Shown here: positions 11,108 to 22,258 of the stretch, piece after piece | How positions within the stretch are numbered: position 1 is the stretch's first letter | Layout of the letters: each line of letters starts with the position of its first letter | Assembly: GCA_003693705.1 (NCBI GenBank) | Contig: RBZT01000713.1 | Location: forward strand, 1-49,933 | Length of the DNA stretch: 49,933 nt | Reading direction: 5' to 3' | DNA from: Polymyxa betae | Taxonomy: Eukaryota; Endomyxa; Phytomyxea; Plasmodiophorida; Plasmodiophoridae | The notes under the pieces: generated by a model | Seen by the model: only the letters and a program-made list of their open reading frames with translations | What the model was told of the DNA's origin: nothing | Databases searched by the model: none | Made by a program: the position numbers and the translations under genes

Positions 11108-11178
11108 GCGCCATTGGTTGAATGGTACAATAGCTCGTTGCCAACGAGTTGGTCCGGGTTCGATTCCCGGATGGCGCA
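11108..11178 (+). tRNA. tRNA-Gly (anticodon GCC)
   Basis: The sequence folds as a standard cloverleaf. The acceptor stem is gcgccat with atggcgc, the anticodon stem ctcgt with acgag encloses loop TTGCCAA (anticodon GCC), and the T arm is ccggg-ttcgatt-cccgg. An internal A box (TGGTTGAATGG) and B box (GGTTCGATTCC) are present. A run of T residues at 11182-11187 can serve as the RNA polymerase III terminator. There is no intron and no encoded CCA, as in eukaryotic nuclear tRNA genes. The discriminator base is A (11178). Confidence 0.97.
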
Positions 11179-11284
11179 TCTATTTTTGTTTTGCCTTATC
11201 GAGATAGGTGATTATGTTGATATCAGTTCAGCAGGAGCAATATAATATAGAAAGCACTTCAAGGCATCATCAAATACCTTAACA

Positions 11285-11640
11285 CAAAAATACCTGATCA
11301 ACCACAGCCGAGTTCTAAGGAATCAGCAGAATCTGTCATAGAAGCTGTATGGGCAGTATGGCTCAAGGTTTTCTATTTGAACAGAGCGTGGTTTCCAATA
11401 TTCTGCTTTGAATCAAGACAACAAACGTCGGTATTTCTCGAAAAGAACAATAGCACACGATCGCGAACAAAGCACATTGATCCGCTATCATCAGATATCG
11501 TAAAAAGCCCAAGATGACCAGATCTAGATATATAGTCTATGGTCCAACCAACCTAATGGTCGCAGACATTTCAACAAAACTGCCACATGAACATGCATTC
11601 AAGAAACATGGCGATAGCATGATGAATATTGATCGCTGCA
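11285..11640 (+). pseudogene. Ty1/copia polyprotein RNase H fragment
   Basis: Plus-strand frames carry the order typical of the copia RNase H C-terminus. A 'SAESVIEAVWAVWLK' segment comes first, then 'RTKHID' at about 11455-11475. After a frame break comes 'NLMVADISTKLP' with a following KHG at about 11540-11610, matching the family pattern of RTKHID.RYH and MVADI.TK.LP. Reverse transcriptase, integrase and LTRs are not seen. An internally deleted inverted copy lies at 15575-15720, beyond the kinase-like gene. Confidence 0.75.
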
Positions 11641-12488
11641 ATCTGTTTCAATTCCATTCTTTATGCATCGAAATCTTGAGAAATCATCGCTGGTCGCAGC
11701 TCTTGGCAGCTCGACAGGTCCTTCTGACGGAATTTCTGACAACCGGTTTAGGGAATTGCAAAGCTTCGCGAAGGAGTTGGCTGTGCTGGCCGCTCATATC
11801 TGGGCAGATGATCCCGATCGATTCAGCGACGATGGCGACCTGTTTTTAAAGCTCCTGGATCGAAATCGATTCCGTTTTCATTGGCTGCATTCTATATTCT
11901 GTCGGGTCATTGCGAAACTGTCGCCATCGAGCCAGTTGGCCGCCAATGACCGAGGACGGAGCCTCCTCGAGCTTCTCATTCATCACAGGTTCCAACTTTG
12001 ACAATTTTCGTTCTGATTCTGAAATGTTTCTGAACGTAGCGCTGTCGTTAACTACGACATGAACGAGTTACAAGAAAAAATCGTTTTGGCTGTAATCGCG
12101 AAGAGCTCCGTGGAGATTGTCGATGAAGCTCGTGCTCGATCGCTGCATTTCCTGCCGCCCAACATCTGGGCCTTTATCTTCTACAAACGTAACATGGAGA
12201 TTCTGCATCAGAACGCCGATTTCACGGCATTTGCGGACGAAATATTCGCTGATCACCCGGATCGACCACGTTTCGAAATTTTTGTCGTCCCTGTCGGGCT
12301 TGGAATGGAAGCGATCGATCATGTGAGGCGTTCCATATCGGAAACGTTTCCCAGTATTCTTGTCTTTCTTCCTCGCTGGTAACAATTTTGATCGTTTCAG
12401 ACGCTTATTGGAAATCTTCAGCTCTTTAAACCACTGAAAAACTTGGCTACTTTTTTCACAAAAAAATCGTAAATTTGCCAGATTTTCT

Positions 12489-12510
12489 TTAGGTTAGGGT
12501 TTAGGGTTTT
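12489..12510. repeat. Interstitial telomere-like motif inside an intron
   Basis: The sequence 'ttaggttagggtttagggtt' lies between the exon-like blocks ending at 12382 and starting at 12563 of the kinase-like gene. It mixes TTAGGG and TTTAGGG units. Confidence 0.8.
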
Positions 12511-12773
12511 CACTGCTGTGTTTGTTTCGTGGCGTTTCTGTCATTGAGCGTTGTGTGTAGCACAGGAATCTTTGAGTCGTTTGACGAACGCCTTGATTGT
12601 CAAGCGCTCGTTTCGCTGTATCGTGATTGTCAAGTTCTCGGTCTTACGAATGAGTTTCTCGATCAGGTCCCGCTCATGTTCTGATCTCAGAGCGCTTCCT
12701 ATCAGGCTATCCGTTCTCTGCTTGCCCGCCTGTTAGTTTGATTCCAATTTCATTTTAATTTCAGCTGTATTGC

Positions 12774-12788
12774 TTAGGGTTAGGGTTA
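12774..12788. repeat. Second telomere-like motif in the next intron
   Basis: The sequence 'cttagggttagggtt' lies in the following intron of the kinase-like gene (about 12667-12874). Confidence 0.8.
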
Positions 12789-14271
12789 TTGTTAGTTTGT
12801 GAGAGTATTTCAGCATATATTCTCATACCTGACTGCTTTTCTATCCATTCTACTTGCTTACTCGCTCCCCTGACAGACTTTTCTCTGACATCCTCTCGAG
12901 GTCGGGTTATTGGGATTTTCGCCGACAGCGTTTCGTCCAATTCCATCTCTTTATTCGCCTGCTGCTCTTTCATTTCGAATTTGATGAATTGTTCATGATC
13001 TCGTTCGTATCTAGGCTGTATGCCCATGAAATTGATCGTATTATGGAACTCGTCTTGTATAGGTCAGCTATTAATTCAATCCTGGAACGAGTTGACTTTT
13101 TTTAGTTGGTTTGCGCCATTTGAATTCGTTTTTTTGTTTTTTTTTTGGAAATATTTGTTTTTTTGTTGTTTTTTTGTGTTGTATTTCTGACATATTTCAC
13201 ATTGTGTTTAGTCTGGATCGGAATTATCAACTATCGGATGGGATTGAGGCCACCTCGATCGCATTGCAAGCTTGTCGTCGATTCCAAAACGATCCTGAAC
13301 ACAATCTTTCCTGCAAGATTCTGCTGATCTTATCGCTGCAAATGGTCCTGGAATACCGAATGTATTCGTATCTGGACGATCTCCTCGATTTAAACGACGA
13401 CCTCTTACGTCATGGTCTTGTCGTATATTCGATGCAGACCAGCTTCTATGATCGAATGGATCATCTTCGTCACCATTACCCATCTGCCCATGAGACATTC
13501 CAGAAGCTGATTCCCGCGAGATTCGTACCGGCCCCGACGTTGTCTGCCACGGCTTCGACACTTGGCGAGTATCAAATCAGGCTCGTTCGGTGTCTCGATT
13601 TCAAGATGAATATGAGATATTGGAGCGTATCGGTCAGCTGATTATTAATTTTTTTTTTAATAGTCTTGTTTCATGAAGAAAACATGTTCGTCATGTTTGC
13701 TGATTTAGAAACGAATTTTTTTCGCTCGTTTATTGAAACATTTCATCGCACGGAAATTCCTCGTCCGAGTTGTTTATCGAACAATCTGCAGATAAAGTTT
13801 CCAGTTTCTTTTGGAGTGAATTTCTCGTTTACAATTTATCCAGATGAAGGCCGGTACGGGGTCGTTTTCCGAGCGCGATCTGCACGAGATTGGTCTTTAC
13901 CGGAAGTTGCGATTAAAACCCATCCTGGACCTGGATCTTCGGATCTCGACAAGATGCGAAACGAGGCGGAATTCATGTCCCGTTATTGTCATTCGAATCA
14001 AGTGAATGGATTGGTGCAATTTCTGGACCTGTTCGAATGCGATAGTACGACCTATCTGGTGACGGAGCTGATTCCGGGCTCCTCTCTGCAGAACTTGTCC
14101 ATTCCGGATTCAGTTGATACTGCAGTCATGCAGATCATCTCAATTACGTATCAGGCTCTATCTATATTAGATCGCTTCCATGCTCTCACTATACTTACAA
14201 TGACTTTTCTGTCCATTTCAACAACTGTAAAGGCCTTCGTTCATTTTCCAATCACATGAATTAAACTTTGT

Positions 14272-14420
14272 TTTTTTACATATTTTTTGCATAGTTTGTG
14301 TTATTTGTTAAAAAGTTTGATTTAGAGAACGATAAACACTGAGTTCTGTCATATTTTTTTGTATATTTTGTGTTATTTAGTTGAAAAGTTTGATTATAGA
14401 ACGATAAAAACTGATTATTT
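14272..14420. repeat. Tandem duplication inside a kinase-gene intron
   Basis: Two roughly 74-nt copies share 'gtgttatttgtt', 'aaaagtttgatt' and 'agaacgataaa'. The intron is therefore longer (197 nt) than the usual 50-70 nt here. Confidence 0.75.
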
Positions 14421-15574
14421 CTTTGTCCAGTGATGACCGATATGCAGACCGACGATGTTCTGTTAATTGATTTCGGTCTAATCACCAGGCCGAAAACTGA
14501 TTCGGACCTACATCCGGGTCGATTTGATCTGTTTCAACTTCTACGTCAGATTACTCTCTTAACGGGTCGGATCAAACAGCGTCTGAACATGGCCTGGTAT
14601 CAATGCAGTCCTGGGTTGGTGCTGAGCCAGTTCTCCCAGACGCTGACGAACAGGCCGAAAGGAGACTGGACGTGTGCGGCATTGATGGCCGATTCGGTGT
14701 GTAGTTGTGTCCGGGAGCGACCCCCCCGGTCTTCCATTCGATATCGAAACTTTCCCGTCTTAACAGAATTCAAGAGATTTCAGCCTTAATCTTCTGCTTT
14801 GGAGAACAGTAACTCAGGTACTTCTAAGGATCACTCAACTGGTTTTATATATTTTTTTTCCGTATTCTGCTGTTTTTTATGTTTTTTTTTGTTTAATATT
14901 CAGCTGTTTGTTGAAAGATGCGCCGTTTTATATAATTTGTGTTTGAATATTTCATGTAAAAATTGTTACTCGGAACTCTGCTGATTCGTCGTCAGGAATG
15001 AATAAGGGCGGCATCATAGCTCTCAGTCTTATCGGTGCCCTCCTTATTGCTACTGTTTCAGTTTACTTTTATTGGAGATCCAAGCGATGCCGGCCTTCCC
15101 ATAATTCCGTCGTACTTCCACTTACCTGAATCTGTGGCCTAAAAAATGAACAATTTTCTGCTGCCGGAAGGCTTTCTGAATGTTGATACTGTTCGCTCCG
15201 TTCTTAGTAGCGAGTTTCAGAAGCGCTGATGCGGCAGTCCTTTTAAAATTGCAAACTTCCACGAATTTCAAATGTTTTTACAACCGCAAACTCGAGATTC
15301 CATCCTATCCTGCCCTGATAGGGAACTTTCCTCAATTTTTTCTGGATTACAATACGAAATCTCTTGGAACAAGCTGGTCCGCTCGGCTAACTTTTCGATG
15401 AAGCGACCAGATCGAGAGCTGTAGCAACTTTTTTCGCTAATTTGCAATTTTGCCGCGCCTTTTGCTTTGCCGGATCTGTGCAGTTTAGATGTACGACGCT
15501 GTTACACAGGCATCTACCGCCCCTAAATAATAACGGATAAATGTGATTTATTCGCGATCGTTTGCGATTGCTCT

Positions 15575-15720
15575 TTTCTTTTGCTGTTTTGACTCAAAGC
15601 AGAACTTTTTTGGAATCCACGCTCTGTTCAGATTCTGCGGATTCCTTAGAATTCGGCTTCAGTGGTTGATAAGGTATTTTCGTGTTAAGGTATTTGATGG
15701 CGCCTTGGCCTGTATTGCAG
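15575..15720 (-). pseudogene. Ty1/copia RNase H fragment, inverted partial copy
   Basis: The reverse complement matches 11265-11430 ('catcaaataccttaacac', 'ttctaaggaatc.gcagaat', 'aacagagcgtgg.ttcca'). About 45 bp present in the other copy are missing. The two copies bracket the kinase-like gene in opposite orientation. In addition, a short direct repeat 'ctg(c/t)tacacaggcatcta' occurs at about 10041 and 15499. Confidence 0.75.
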
Positions 15721-15898
15721 TCATTGCATTTCCGATCGAATGTGGGTGGAAATGATTATTTTCGTGGCGCAACGATCGTGTCGATCAAGCAGCACAATCT
15801 CCCGGGAAAAAATCGGCATTCACCCGACGCCAATCCGTCAACGGCTCCTGTTGAAACGCTGCGGGCCCAGGGCCCATCACACGATGATGACGAAACCA

Positions 15899-16981
15899 TC
15901 AGCGAAGACAAGTATCATGGATAAACAACCCGACCCCGGTTGTTTGTTGTGTTTGATTATGGTACTTTGTAGATTCGCGACATCGTTGGTGCATTTGGTG
16001 GGTTACCCGACCTCGCCGGTTTATTTCGGCTGTAAGTGGGTCGGGAAAATCTTGTTCAAAGAGAACAGATCCCCCACGCACTTTCTCGATGTCAACATCG
16101 ATGACTGCGTAATTCGTCAGCATCGTCGGCAGCAGGTGGTTGGCAGCCAGCGCAACAGCCTCCTGCTCCTCTTTGGGGACACGTTCGAGGATTTCCCTGG
16201 CTTGAAACTTATGTATTGCTGTTGGTTTGAGATAATGTTCCGACGACAGACGCTTGAACAGCTGCAGGTTCAGCGCCCCCAGATACAGCGACTTGACCGT
16301 ATAAACCGCAAAGCAAAGCTGTGAAGTGTCAACGCATGGAAACATTCGCGCCGACATCGGGCGAATCCGCTCGACCCAAATTCGCAGGAATTCGACGCCA
16401 GTATTGGACATAAAATGCCATAAAAATTGCGCCCCCTTAACCCCACATATTCAACACTTGTCTCGATAGCAGCATGCCAAAACGGGACGCTTACGATCCA
16501 AATGTGTGACCTTGAAATCATAACTCCGCCATCGGTGATCGGGGGTCTGCGAACACGTCACAGCTTCCGACAGGAGCATCGCTTCATACTCCCCAGGCCG
16601 TACGGATCGGTTGGCGACCTGTGAGGCAATTGATATGCCTGGGGATACCTGCATCACAAACCGAATGGTTTCTAAGATTGCGTGCAAATCTTGAGCCGTC
16701 CTGCGATCATGGGTAACGTCCTCGTTACCATGCCATTGATTCAAACGATGACAATGCATCTTACTCCAGATTTCAAATCGGCAATCTGTGTTAGGAAAAC
16801 CCCGGCCCCCAGAAAGCGGGTATGAAGAAAACAAACAATTTTTTATGTAAAAAAAGTTAAGGAAAATCCGATCAATAGGGGTTTGAATGGCGGCGGCGTT
16901 CCTTCGTTTCAATCTTCTTGAACTTTTTGTAAGCGCGCTAGTCTTCCGAAGTATCGCTCGCGCTGTTGGACTGTTCTTCAT
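15899..16981 (-). pseudogene. Unidentified protein, long frame with a single internal TGA
   Basis: One minus-strand frame runs from 16981 to 15899, interrupted only by a TGA at 16451-16453. The part before the stop begins near 16981, with a better-looking start at the internal Met of a MHCHRLNQWHG segment. The part after it is 170 codons of globular, helix-rich sequence. No known domain is recognised and no membrane helix or signal peptide is evident. It follows the decayed unknown-family copy at 16938-17773 head to tail and overlaps its end slightly in another frame. The pairing suggests both belong to one integrated element. It could be an endogenous viral structural or accessory gene, but nothing in the sequence proves this. 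Confidence 0.45.
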
Positions 16982-17773
16982 CTTGAAGCTTGCGACACGC
17001 CTTCTTGGACTTGGTTGATTTTTTCCACTCTTCTTCCAGGTACGCGTAGATCGCCGAATGTTTACTGATGAACTCCGTGACCATCTTATTGATTGCCTCC
17101 GTGCTGAGGTTCTTGAGCTGGGATCGGAAAGTGCTGCGCAGTCCGGACTTGGTCTTGTGGGGCATGTACTTGCCCAGGTGCGCGATGGCCTTCGCTCATG
17201 TCGCCTCCGAGTCTCCAGGAAGTTCGGTGACGAAAAGGAATGCAGCCATCAATCCCAGGAGGAATTGAAGGCCTTCGTCCGTCGGCTGGACTCGCTGGCG
17301 CTTGGTATCCTGACCGATCTTTCGCCAGCTGACGCAGCTGGATGCGACAGTTATCGATGGTTTGATCCACCAGCATCAGGGCGTGGTGGTCACCGCCCGA
17401 CAGTGGCTCGACTCCACTCGTCTCAGGGGTACTGTACTCCACACTGGCATACAGGGTGATGATGGAATACCGAAACAGCCATTTCTCGACATAGCCTGCA
17501 AAGAGTCAATGGATCCATCACGTATATTTCGGATGTCATCTAGAATTATGTTTCAGCGACATTGCGACATTCCGTGGAGACTAGACTCTGTAACCTATCG
17601 CGGCGATGGCGATGTCCAGACGGGAGGCGCAGGATAGCGATACGGGCGGGGTCCGGGCTGGACTTCTCGGTCTCGGCGTTGTCAGCATCGGCCGCAGCCT
17701 CCGCCGTCGCATGCGCTTGCTTGAAGACATCCTCCAACGGCGACGACATCTTCAATATGGATAAAGACAGCAA
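16938..17773 (-). pseudogene. Unknown conserved family, copy 1, decayed
   Basis: The start is likely at the internal ATG of MSSPLEDVFKQAH, near 17750. The frame breaks at about 17640 and near 17330. The conserved domain then runs with FLLGLM, LPGDSEAT, an in-frame TGA, AKAI..LGKY, KTKSGLRS.FR..LK.LS, and an aromatic/basic end (Y.YLEEEWKK) with an acidic Ser-rich tail. The second copy at 23185-23704 shares FVLGLM, LPG..EAT, AKAI..MGKY and KTKSGLRS.FR..LK.LS. The family is unrecognised. The shared pattern at the protein level despite different lesions shows that both descend from a once-functional gene. Confidence 0.6.
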
Positions 17774-17789
17774 GTCCGCAAAATAAGCC

Positions 17790-18780
17790 CGTCATATCAA
17801 GTCGGCCTTAAAACAAGGTTATAAAATCTCACCCCAGCCGGAGTTCTTACAGGTCCTTTTTGCATATGAGCAATAATTTTGGAAATGGCTTAGAAAAAGT
17901 CGAAAAGAAGGGATTGTATATTTCATAAAACCCAAATCACTACGATTTTTTCGGCATTCTCTCATGTTCTAACCAAACTCGTAACCTGTTTGAGACAAAT
18001 TCAATTTAATAAAAATGTATTCTCCCTTGAACTCGTTGATTGTCATCCTGAAACCCTTTTCTTCATCTTGCGGAATTCCGAAAACATCCTCACTTCAAAT
18101 CCCGAATTATTCTTTTCTGTCTCTTTTCTGGAAGAGAAGTTTTAGGCCATGACGCCTTTACGCTTTTGACTCCAAAAATCAAATGCTCCCTATATCTGGA
18201 ATTCTATTTTATTTTTTCCAAAAAATGATTGTCTTTTATGATCTGGTTTATCTTCCGTGTTGTACTCTTTTCTCATAGTTTCTCAACCCGACTTCCACAA
18301 ATAATTGTTCTTTGATTCATATACTTTTCTCTTCATTCAGAATATGCTCTTCCGAGTGTATCAATTGTGTATTTTGAACAAAAAATAATTTCCTTCGAAT
18401 ACGCTAATAGGTGTTTGTGTCATTTCAACTCGGAAGACAAAATTCGTTTTTGCAAACCGTCATTTCAAATTCTAAAATAAAATTGTTTTGCGTGTCTCTG
18501 TCTGGCAGAAAAGTGTTTTGGTCTGACGCTTTGACGCAGTTGATTAAGTTAATACCAACTTTTGATACTTTGGATGTCCCCGATTAGCCACCGAGGAAGT
18601 CTCTTTGCGGCAGCAAGCCGAATTCTAAGCCTCGCCTCAATCTCACACATCACCAAACCACCCCAAATCCACAATACCCTAGACTACGCTCAAACCTCGC
18701 CTGACCCCAATAGCATATCCCCATCTGACATGCACGATCTGCAGTTTCTGCATCATGATTAGATCGGTCTCTCGTTCAGA
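17790..18780. other. A/T-rich stretch, no gene recognised
   Basis: Multiple stops in all frames and T-rich tracts. One 66-codon frame at 18562 has no recognisable features. Confidence 0.5.
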
Positions 18781-18837
18781 TTCTAGTTCTTGTCGCTACT
18801 TTTGAGAATGACGCACTTCAACATGGCGGCTGGGTGA

Positions 18838-19400
18838 TCAGCATGACACCATCAGATGGTCGGCGTTGCCAGATGCGTCGACAACGGCGACGGAAATGTC
18901 ACTTGCTTGATCTTCTTTGTACAATGAGGCTGATTGATCTCTGTGTTCTTCAACACGGACCGTCGATGGCTCCGAACATGTCGCACAACAACTAAAATCT
19001 GAGTAGATATAAAAATCCATCAAATCAAACAGAACGTCACCAGCGGTCTGATTTAAACGATAAACAAAAAACACGATTAGGTGTTACCTTTCGCCGTCTG
19101 ACTTTAGAGAAGCGTTTGAAGCAGATGTACAGGCACCAATAGTACAAAGGAATAGTTCCTTTTTCGGAGATCATCCACCAAAGGTCGTCGAAAAACAAAA
19201 AATAGGGGAACGACCGGGTCGCATAGATGGTCGATGTCATTGGTCGAAGCCGTCCAGCTGTCCACGCCTTCAGAATCTTTATAGCGCGATCTTGTACAGT
19301 AGTGAAAACGATGTTGCGGGGCCTCCCAGTCATCTGAATCGCTTCTATATCTCCATCAAAGCGCAGCAGGTGGCGCCAAACCATGAGATCATTCATTCAT
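18838..19400 (-). pseudogene. Degenerate PH-FYVE copy, related to the 3' end of the gene at 24665
   Basis: Minus-strand segments parallel the C-terminal end of the myosin-linked gene. A PH-like strand/helix end comes first (about 19240-19396), then EKGTIP, then FKRFSKVRRRK at about 19085-19120. A GTAACA donor and an intron of about 115 nt sit at the same place as in the intact gene. Next is a decayed CxxC segment (CCATC) and a NAD.L.VSC-like remnant. Several zinc ligands of the FYVE finger are lost and stops break the frame. Keeping the intron position shows DNA-level duplication rather than retroposition. The motor and ArfGEF parts are absent. Divergence from the intact copy is large, so the duplication is old. 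Confidence 0.65.
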
Positions 19401-19649
19401 CACTGTTCCGTACAGAAAAGCTCCTAAAATCCTAACAGACCCTCCATGACATCCCTCGTACCGTATTCCGTACTCCGGTAATGATGACCTCTATTGTTAA
19501 TACTTTCAATAAACATTATAAGGTTCTTCCAATATCGATCTCGCTGTTCATGTTGCAATCCTGGATGAATGTATACAAGAGGCAGTAGCAGCGCTTTTTC
19601 TATGATAAAGCCCTGACTTTTTCTATGATAAAGCCCTGACATGATCTGT

Positions 19650-20148
19650 GATTATGTTTTGTATTTTAAGCTGTTTGATTGGGAAGATATCTGCTTTCAG
19701 CAAGTTTCTACATTATAATCCACTCTGGGTGTGTGTCACTAACGCCGTGATGGTGAAACCCTCTAAGCTTTCGACGGGGCCCTAATTCTGATTCGCATAG
19801 AATATCTATCTGTCCCAGACAATTTTTCAGCTTTTAATTTGGTGTTCATAAGCTTCTCCATTTCCATTGCGAAATAATGTGAGTAGATTTAAGGTTTAAA
19901 GATCTTTTCCTTTGAGTCGTTTTCCTTTGATACTATATGCTCTTCGTTTGTGAATTCTACTCTGTCGATGAGCTGTGTAATACGAGTCTGTCAGTTTTGT
20001 GGTCTATATTTGACATATTTTGGCTCGCAAATCATCTGGTAGATCTGGTTTTATTTCATGATATGTTTCAGCTGCCAATCTAATACTCTGCCTTTGCCAT
20101 AGTTCTTCGAAATATGAACTTGACGGAAGCAATCCGCAATTTGAAGTT
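19650..20148. other. No gene recognised
   Basis: Short frames only. It separates the PH-FYVE remnant from the element around the Rep gene. A short direct duplication (tttttctatgataaagccctgac) lies just before it, at about 19596-19640. Confidence 0.4.
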
Positions 20149-20730
20149 CTAATCCTTGTGGAAGATTCGAAATCTCGTAATGAAAGCAAAAAACACACAC
20201 GCTGCTGCAGGTTTCACAGGTGGTAATCTCGGCTGGAGTAGAAATCTGTATAGCACCTGAAGCAAGGCATGAGAATCGTTTTCTGGGATATCGTCTGTCA
20301 TTCTCGCTATCATCTCAATATGTGCTATAGCCGTGGTAAGTGGATCTCCAACCATCGATCGCACCAGTTGCCGCATATCTGCCTGGGAAATGCTTACAGC
20401 CTTCGGGTCCACGCCGTCTAGTCGCCGCTTTCTACGGGGGGGACGGGAACAGGATCCCTCAGTAGCTGAAGAACTTGACTGAGCTGACTTAGGAGTGCCG
20501 CCGGGAGAGTCGAAACGGAATGCGGTTCGAACAGACTTGTCAGCTTGCTGACCAAAATACGCATCACCTCCAAAATCCACGTCGCGCAGTCCAGAGCTTC
20601 CATCGAGATACGCGACAAGGGATCCACCGATCCCATCAAGTCTTTTGAACAGTCCAATAAAGAAGTCACCATGGCCACGGTCAGTGACCTCAATCTGGAA
20701 CAGATCGGACAGCGTGAGAGTAAGTTGCAT
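20149..20730 (-). CDS. Hypothetical protein downstream of the Rep gene
   Basis: The frame is open well upstream of the first ATG (20730), and the open part overlaps the end of the Rep frame. The product of about 193 residues has a hydrophobic/acidic N-terminal half, a Ser-rich linker, a strongly basic patch (RPPRRKRR) that could be a nuclear localisation signal or bind nucleic acid, and a helical C-terminus. It sits directly 3' of the Rep gene on the same strand. No family is recognised. In a CRESS-type element a second gene would often encode a capsid, but no capsid signature is visible (no Arg-rich N-terminus). Spurious origin is possible. Confidence 0.35.
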   Translation of the reverse strand: MQLTLTLSDLFQIEVTDRGHGDFFIGLFKRLDGIGGSLVAYLDGSSGLRDVDFGGDAYFGQQADKSVRTAFRFDSPGGTPKSAQSSSSATEGSCSRPPRRKRRLDGVDPKAVSISQADMRQLVRSMVGDPLTTAIAHIEMIARMTDDIPENDSHALLQVLYRFLLQPRLPPVKPAAACVFFAFITRFRIFHKD

Positions 20731-20806
20731 TGCGTCGTTTTGGATAATGAACAAAACGAAGAGGACGCTGCAGGGTCCATTGCGAAATGGCGCCTGATTT
20801 AGATAT

Positions 20807-22258
20807 TTAGTCACTGTCACTGCAGTCAACTATGCGAGCCAGAAAATCCGGCGCGCTTTCCGAACTACAGTCACTGTCGGAGGACGACGATGACGTTACA
20901 GACGAAGAATCGAGATCAGAGTCCGACCCGTCGTCACACGAAGAAGAAGACGAGCAAGACGTAGCAGCGACAGCCAACTCGCGCAAACCTTGCACAGCAA
21001 CACCGGCCGAAATAACGGAAGCCTGTGTTTCGACTTGAACGTCAGGCGCCGGGAGCGCGACACGGTCCTCGATCTCAATCGGCAGATCGCCGGCGAGGTC
21101 CGCAAGCTGAATATGTTGATGCGGACGAAAAAGCTCGTGATCAGGGGGATAGTCCACGATTGCACGCTCGTCACTGTCATACTTCCACCACCCGTGCGTG
21201 ACACGGAAAAACCGACGCCACGCCTCGCACGGGTACAGCTCGGGATGATGATCGTAGCAGCGACAAAACGCCGACTGACCGCAGCACTCGGTCAGGTCGA
21301 CGACCACGAACCGCTTCAACACAGCCGCCACATGAACAGGACCATGCGATTCAAATATTTTCGCAGGATGCACATTCGACGTTACAATGATATGGTTCGG
21401 GCGCATACGGGCACCGCCGAACTTACGCTCCCCAGAAAACGAACCGTAATTAGCCCAGCGCTTAATAAATCCCATGCCCCACGAACCAAAATTCTCATCG
21501 ACATCGTCCATGAACACGACAGGCTGACGCCGGTAGTTATCCCACCACTTGTTTAGATCCTTCAGGTACACGTCCTCGGTCCGAAAAAAACGCGGAACAA
21601 AAGATGATTTGCCGATATCGCCAGCGCCGACCAACCAAACATTACGCCGGTAACGCAGATGCGTCACAGGCCGGGAAAATATCGCACGCTCCTCTATGCG
21701 CTCCAGAGACCGGATCGACGAGATTTGAAGACGCGGCTCGATTTCATCGATTTGACCACTCGTCGCCAGGTCATACGCCGTTTTCCAACGACATTTTTCC
21801 CCGTTTCCACCGTCCGCCGGACAGATACCGTCCTCGTAAAAAGTCCACACATCGGCCGCCTTCGTACAATAAGCGCGGTTATCAGCGGCGGACGCAACAG
21901 CACGACGCAACCGCGGCGTAAACGGCGAAAACTTCTTCAGGATCGAAGAAAAAGACATTGAATTTTAAATTGAATGTAGCCCTGAAAAGCCCTGAAGATG
22001 CAGGCGTTTTTCCTCAGTAAATTCACGCCCATACACAAGATACTTGTGCGGGATCGCCTGCACAATAGGTTCCGGGTCGGTCCATTCAACACCGGGCGGC
22101 AATTGTTGGTGACAGAACAGCGTAAACACCATCGATCGCGCCTTAGTGCTACCGCGCTCCAACAACAGCGGTTCGCCTTCTCCAATCATAGTAATCGCCA
22201 TTGGAGCACCCGTTTCAACAATGGAGCAAGAGGGGGTGCTCCGCCCGGGGGGATGCAT
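20807..22258 (-). pseudogene. CRESS-DNA-type replication initiator (Rep), full domain set, one internal TAA
   Basis: Two frame-matched segments (21965-22258 and 20807-21958) are separated only by a TAA at 21965-21967. The first holds HUH-endonuclease motif I (VFTLF) and motif II (HLQGF). The second begins with motif III (AYCTK) and continues into a superfamily 3 helicase with Walker A GAGDIGKS, Walker B VVFMDD and motif C IIVTSN. A long acidic Ser/Asp tail (about 45 residues) follows, so it is longer than the roughly 300-residue circovirus Reps. Rep nicks a stem-loop origin and unwinds DNA for rolling-circle replication. The ordered motifs leave little doubt about the family. The gene is either an endogenised viral or plasmid copy with one lesion, or has a tiny unrecognised intron. 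The candidate origin is just upstream at 22286-22309. Confidence 0.85.

Larger units (their letters stand above)
11663..15129 (+). pseudogene. Multi-exon protein-kinase-like gene with C-terminal transmembrane exon, apparently decaying
   Basis: Exon-like blocks run at about 11663-11990, 12040-12382, 12563-12666, 12875-13060, 13212-13633, 13844-14232, 14430-14817 and 14996-15129. The early blocks are helical and unrecognised. The join at 13633/13844 creates a kinase start (YEILERI, then EGRYGVVFRA), followed by the VAIK-type lysine (VAIKTH) and a hinge-like YLVTELIPG. The catalytic loop reads YNDFSVHFNN but only in a shifted frame near 14180. After the intron at 14233-14429 comes LLIDFGLI (DFG). 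The last exon encodes a Gly/Ile/Leu helix followed by a basic WRSKR tail. It joins in phase with the kinase frame, but a TAA at 14787-14789 interrupts. A frameshift near 13560 is also likely. HRD is replaced by YND. This suggests a membrane-anchored (pseudo)kinase losing function, or uncorrected assembly errors. Confidence 0.55.

Noticed and set aside
10859-11207. Long frames on both strands across the tRNA and the gap
   Set aside because: They translate Ns and the tRNA sequence; not coding.
20990-21556. 188-codon plus-strand frame opposite the Rep gene
   Set aside because: Antisense shadow; the minus strand has ordered Rep motifs.
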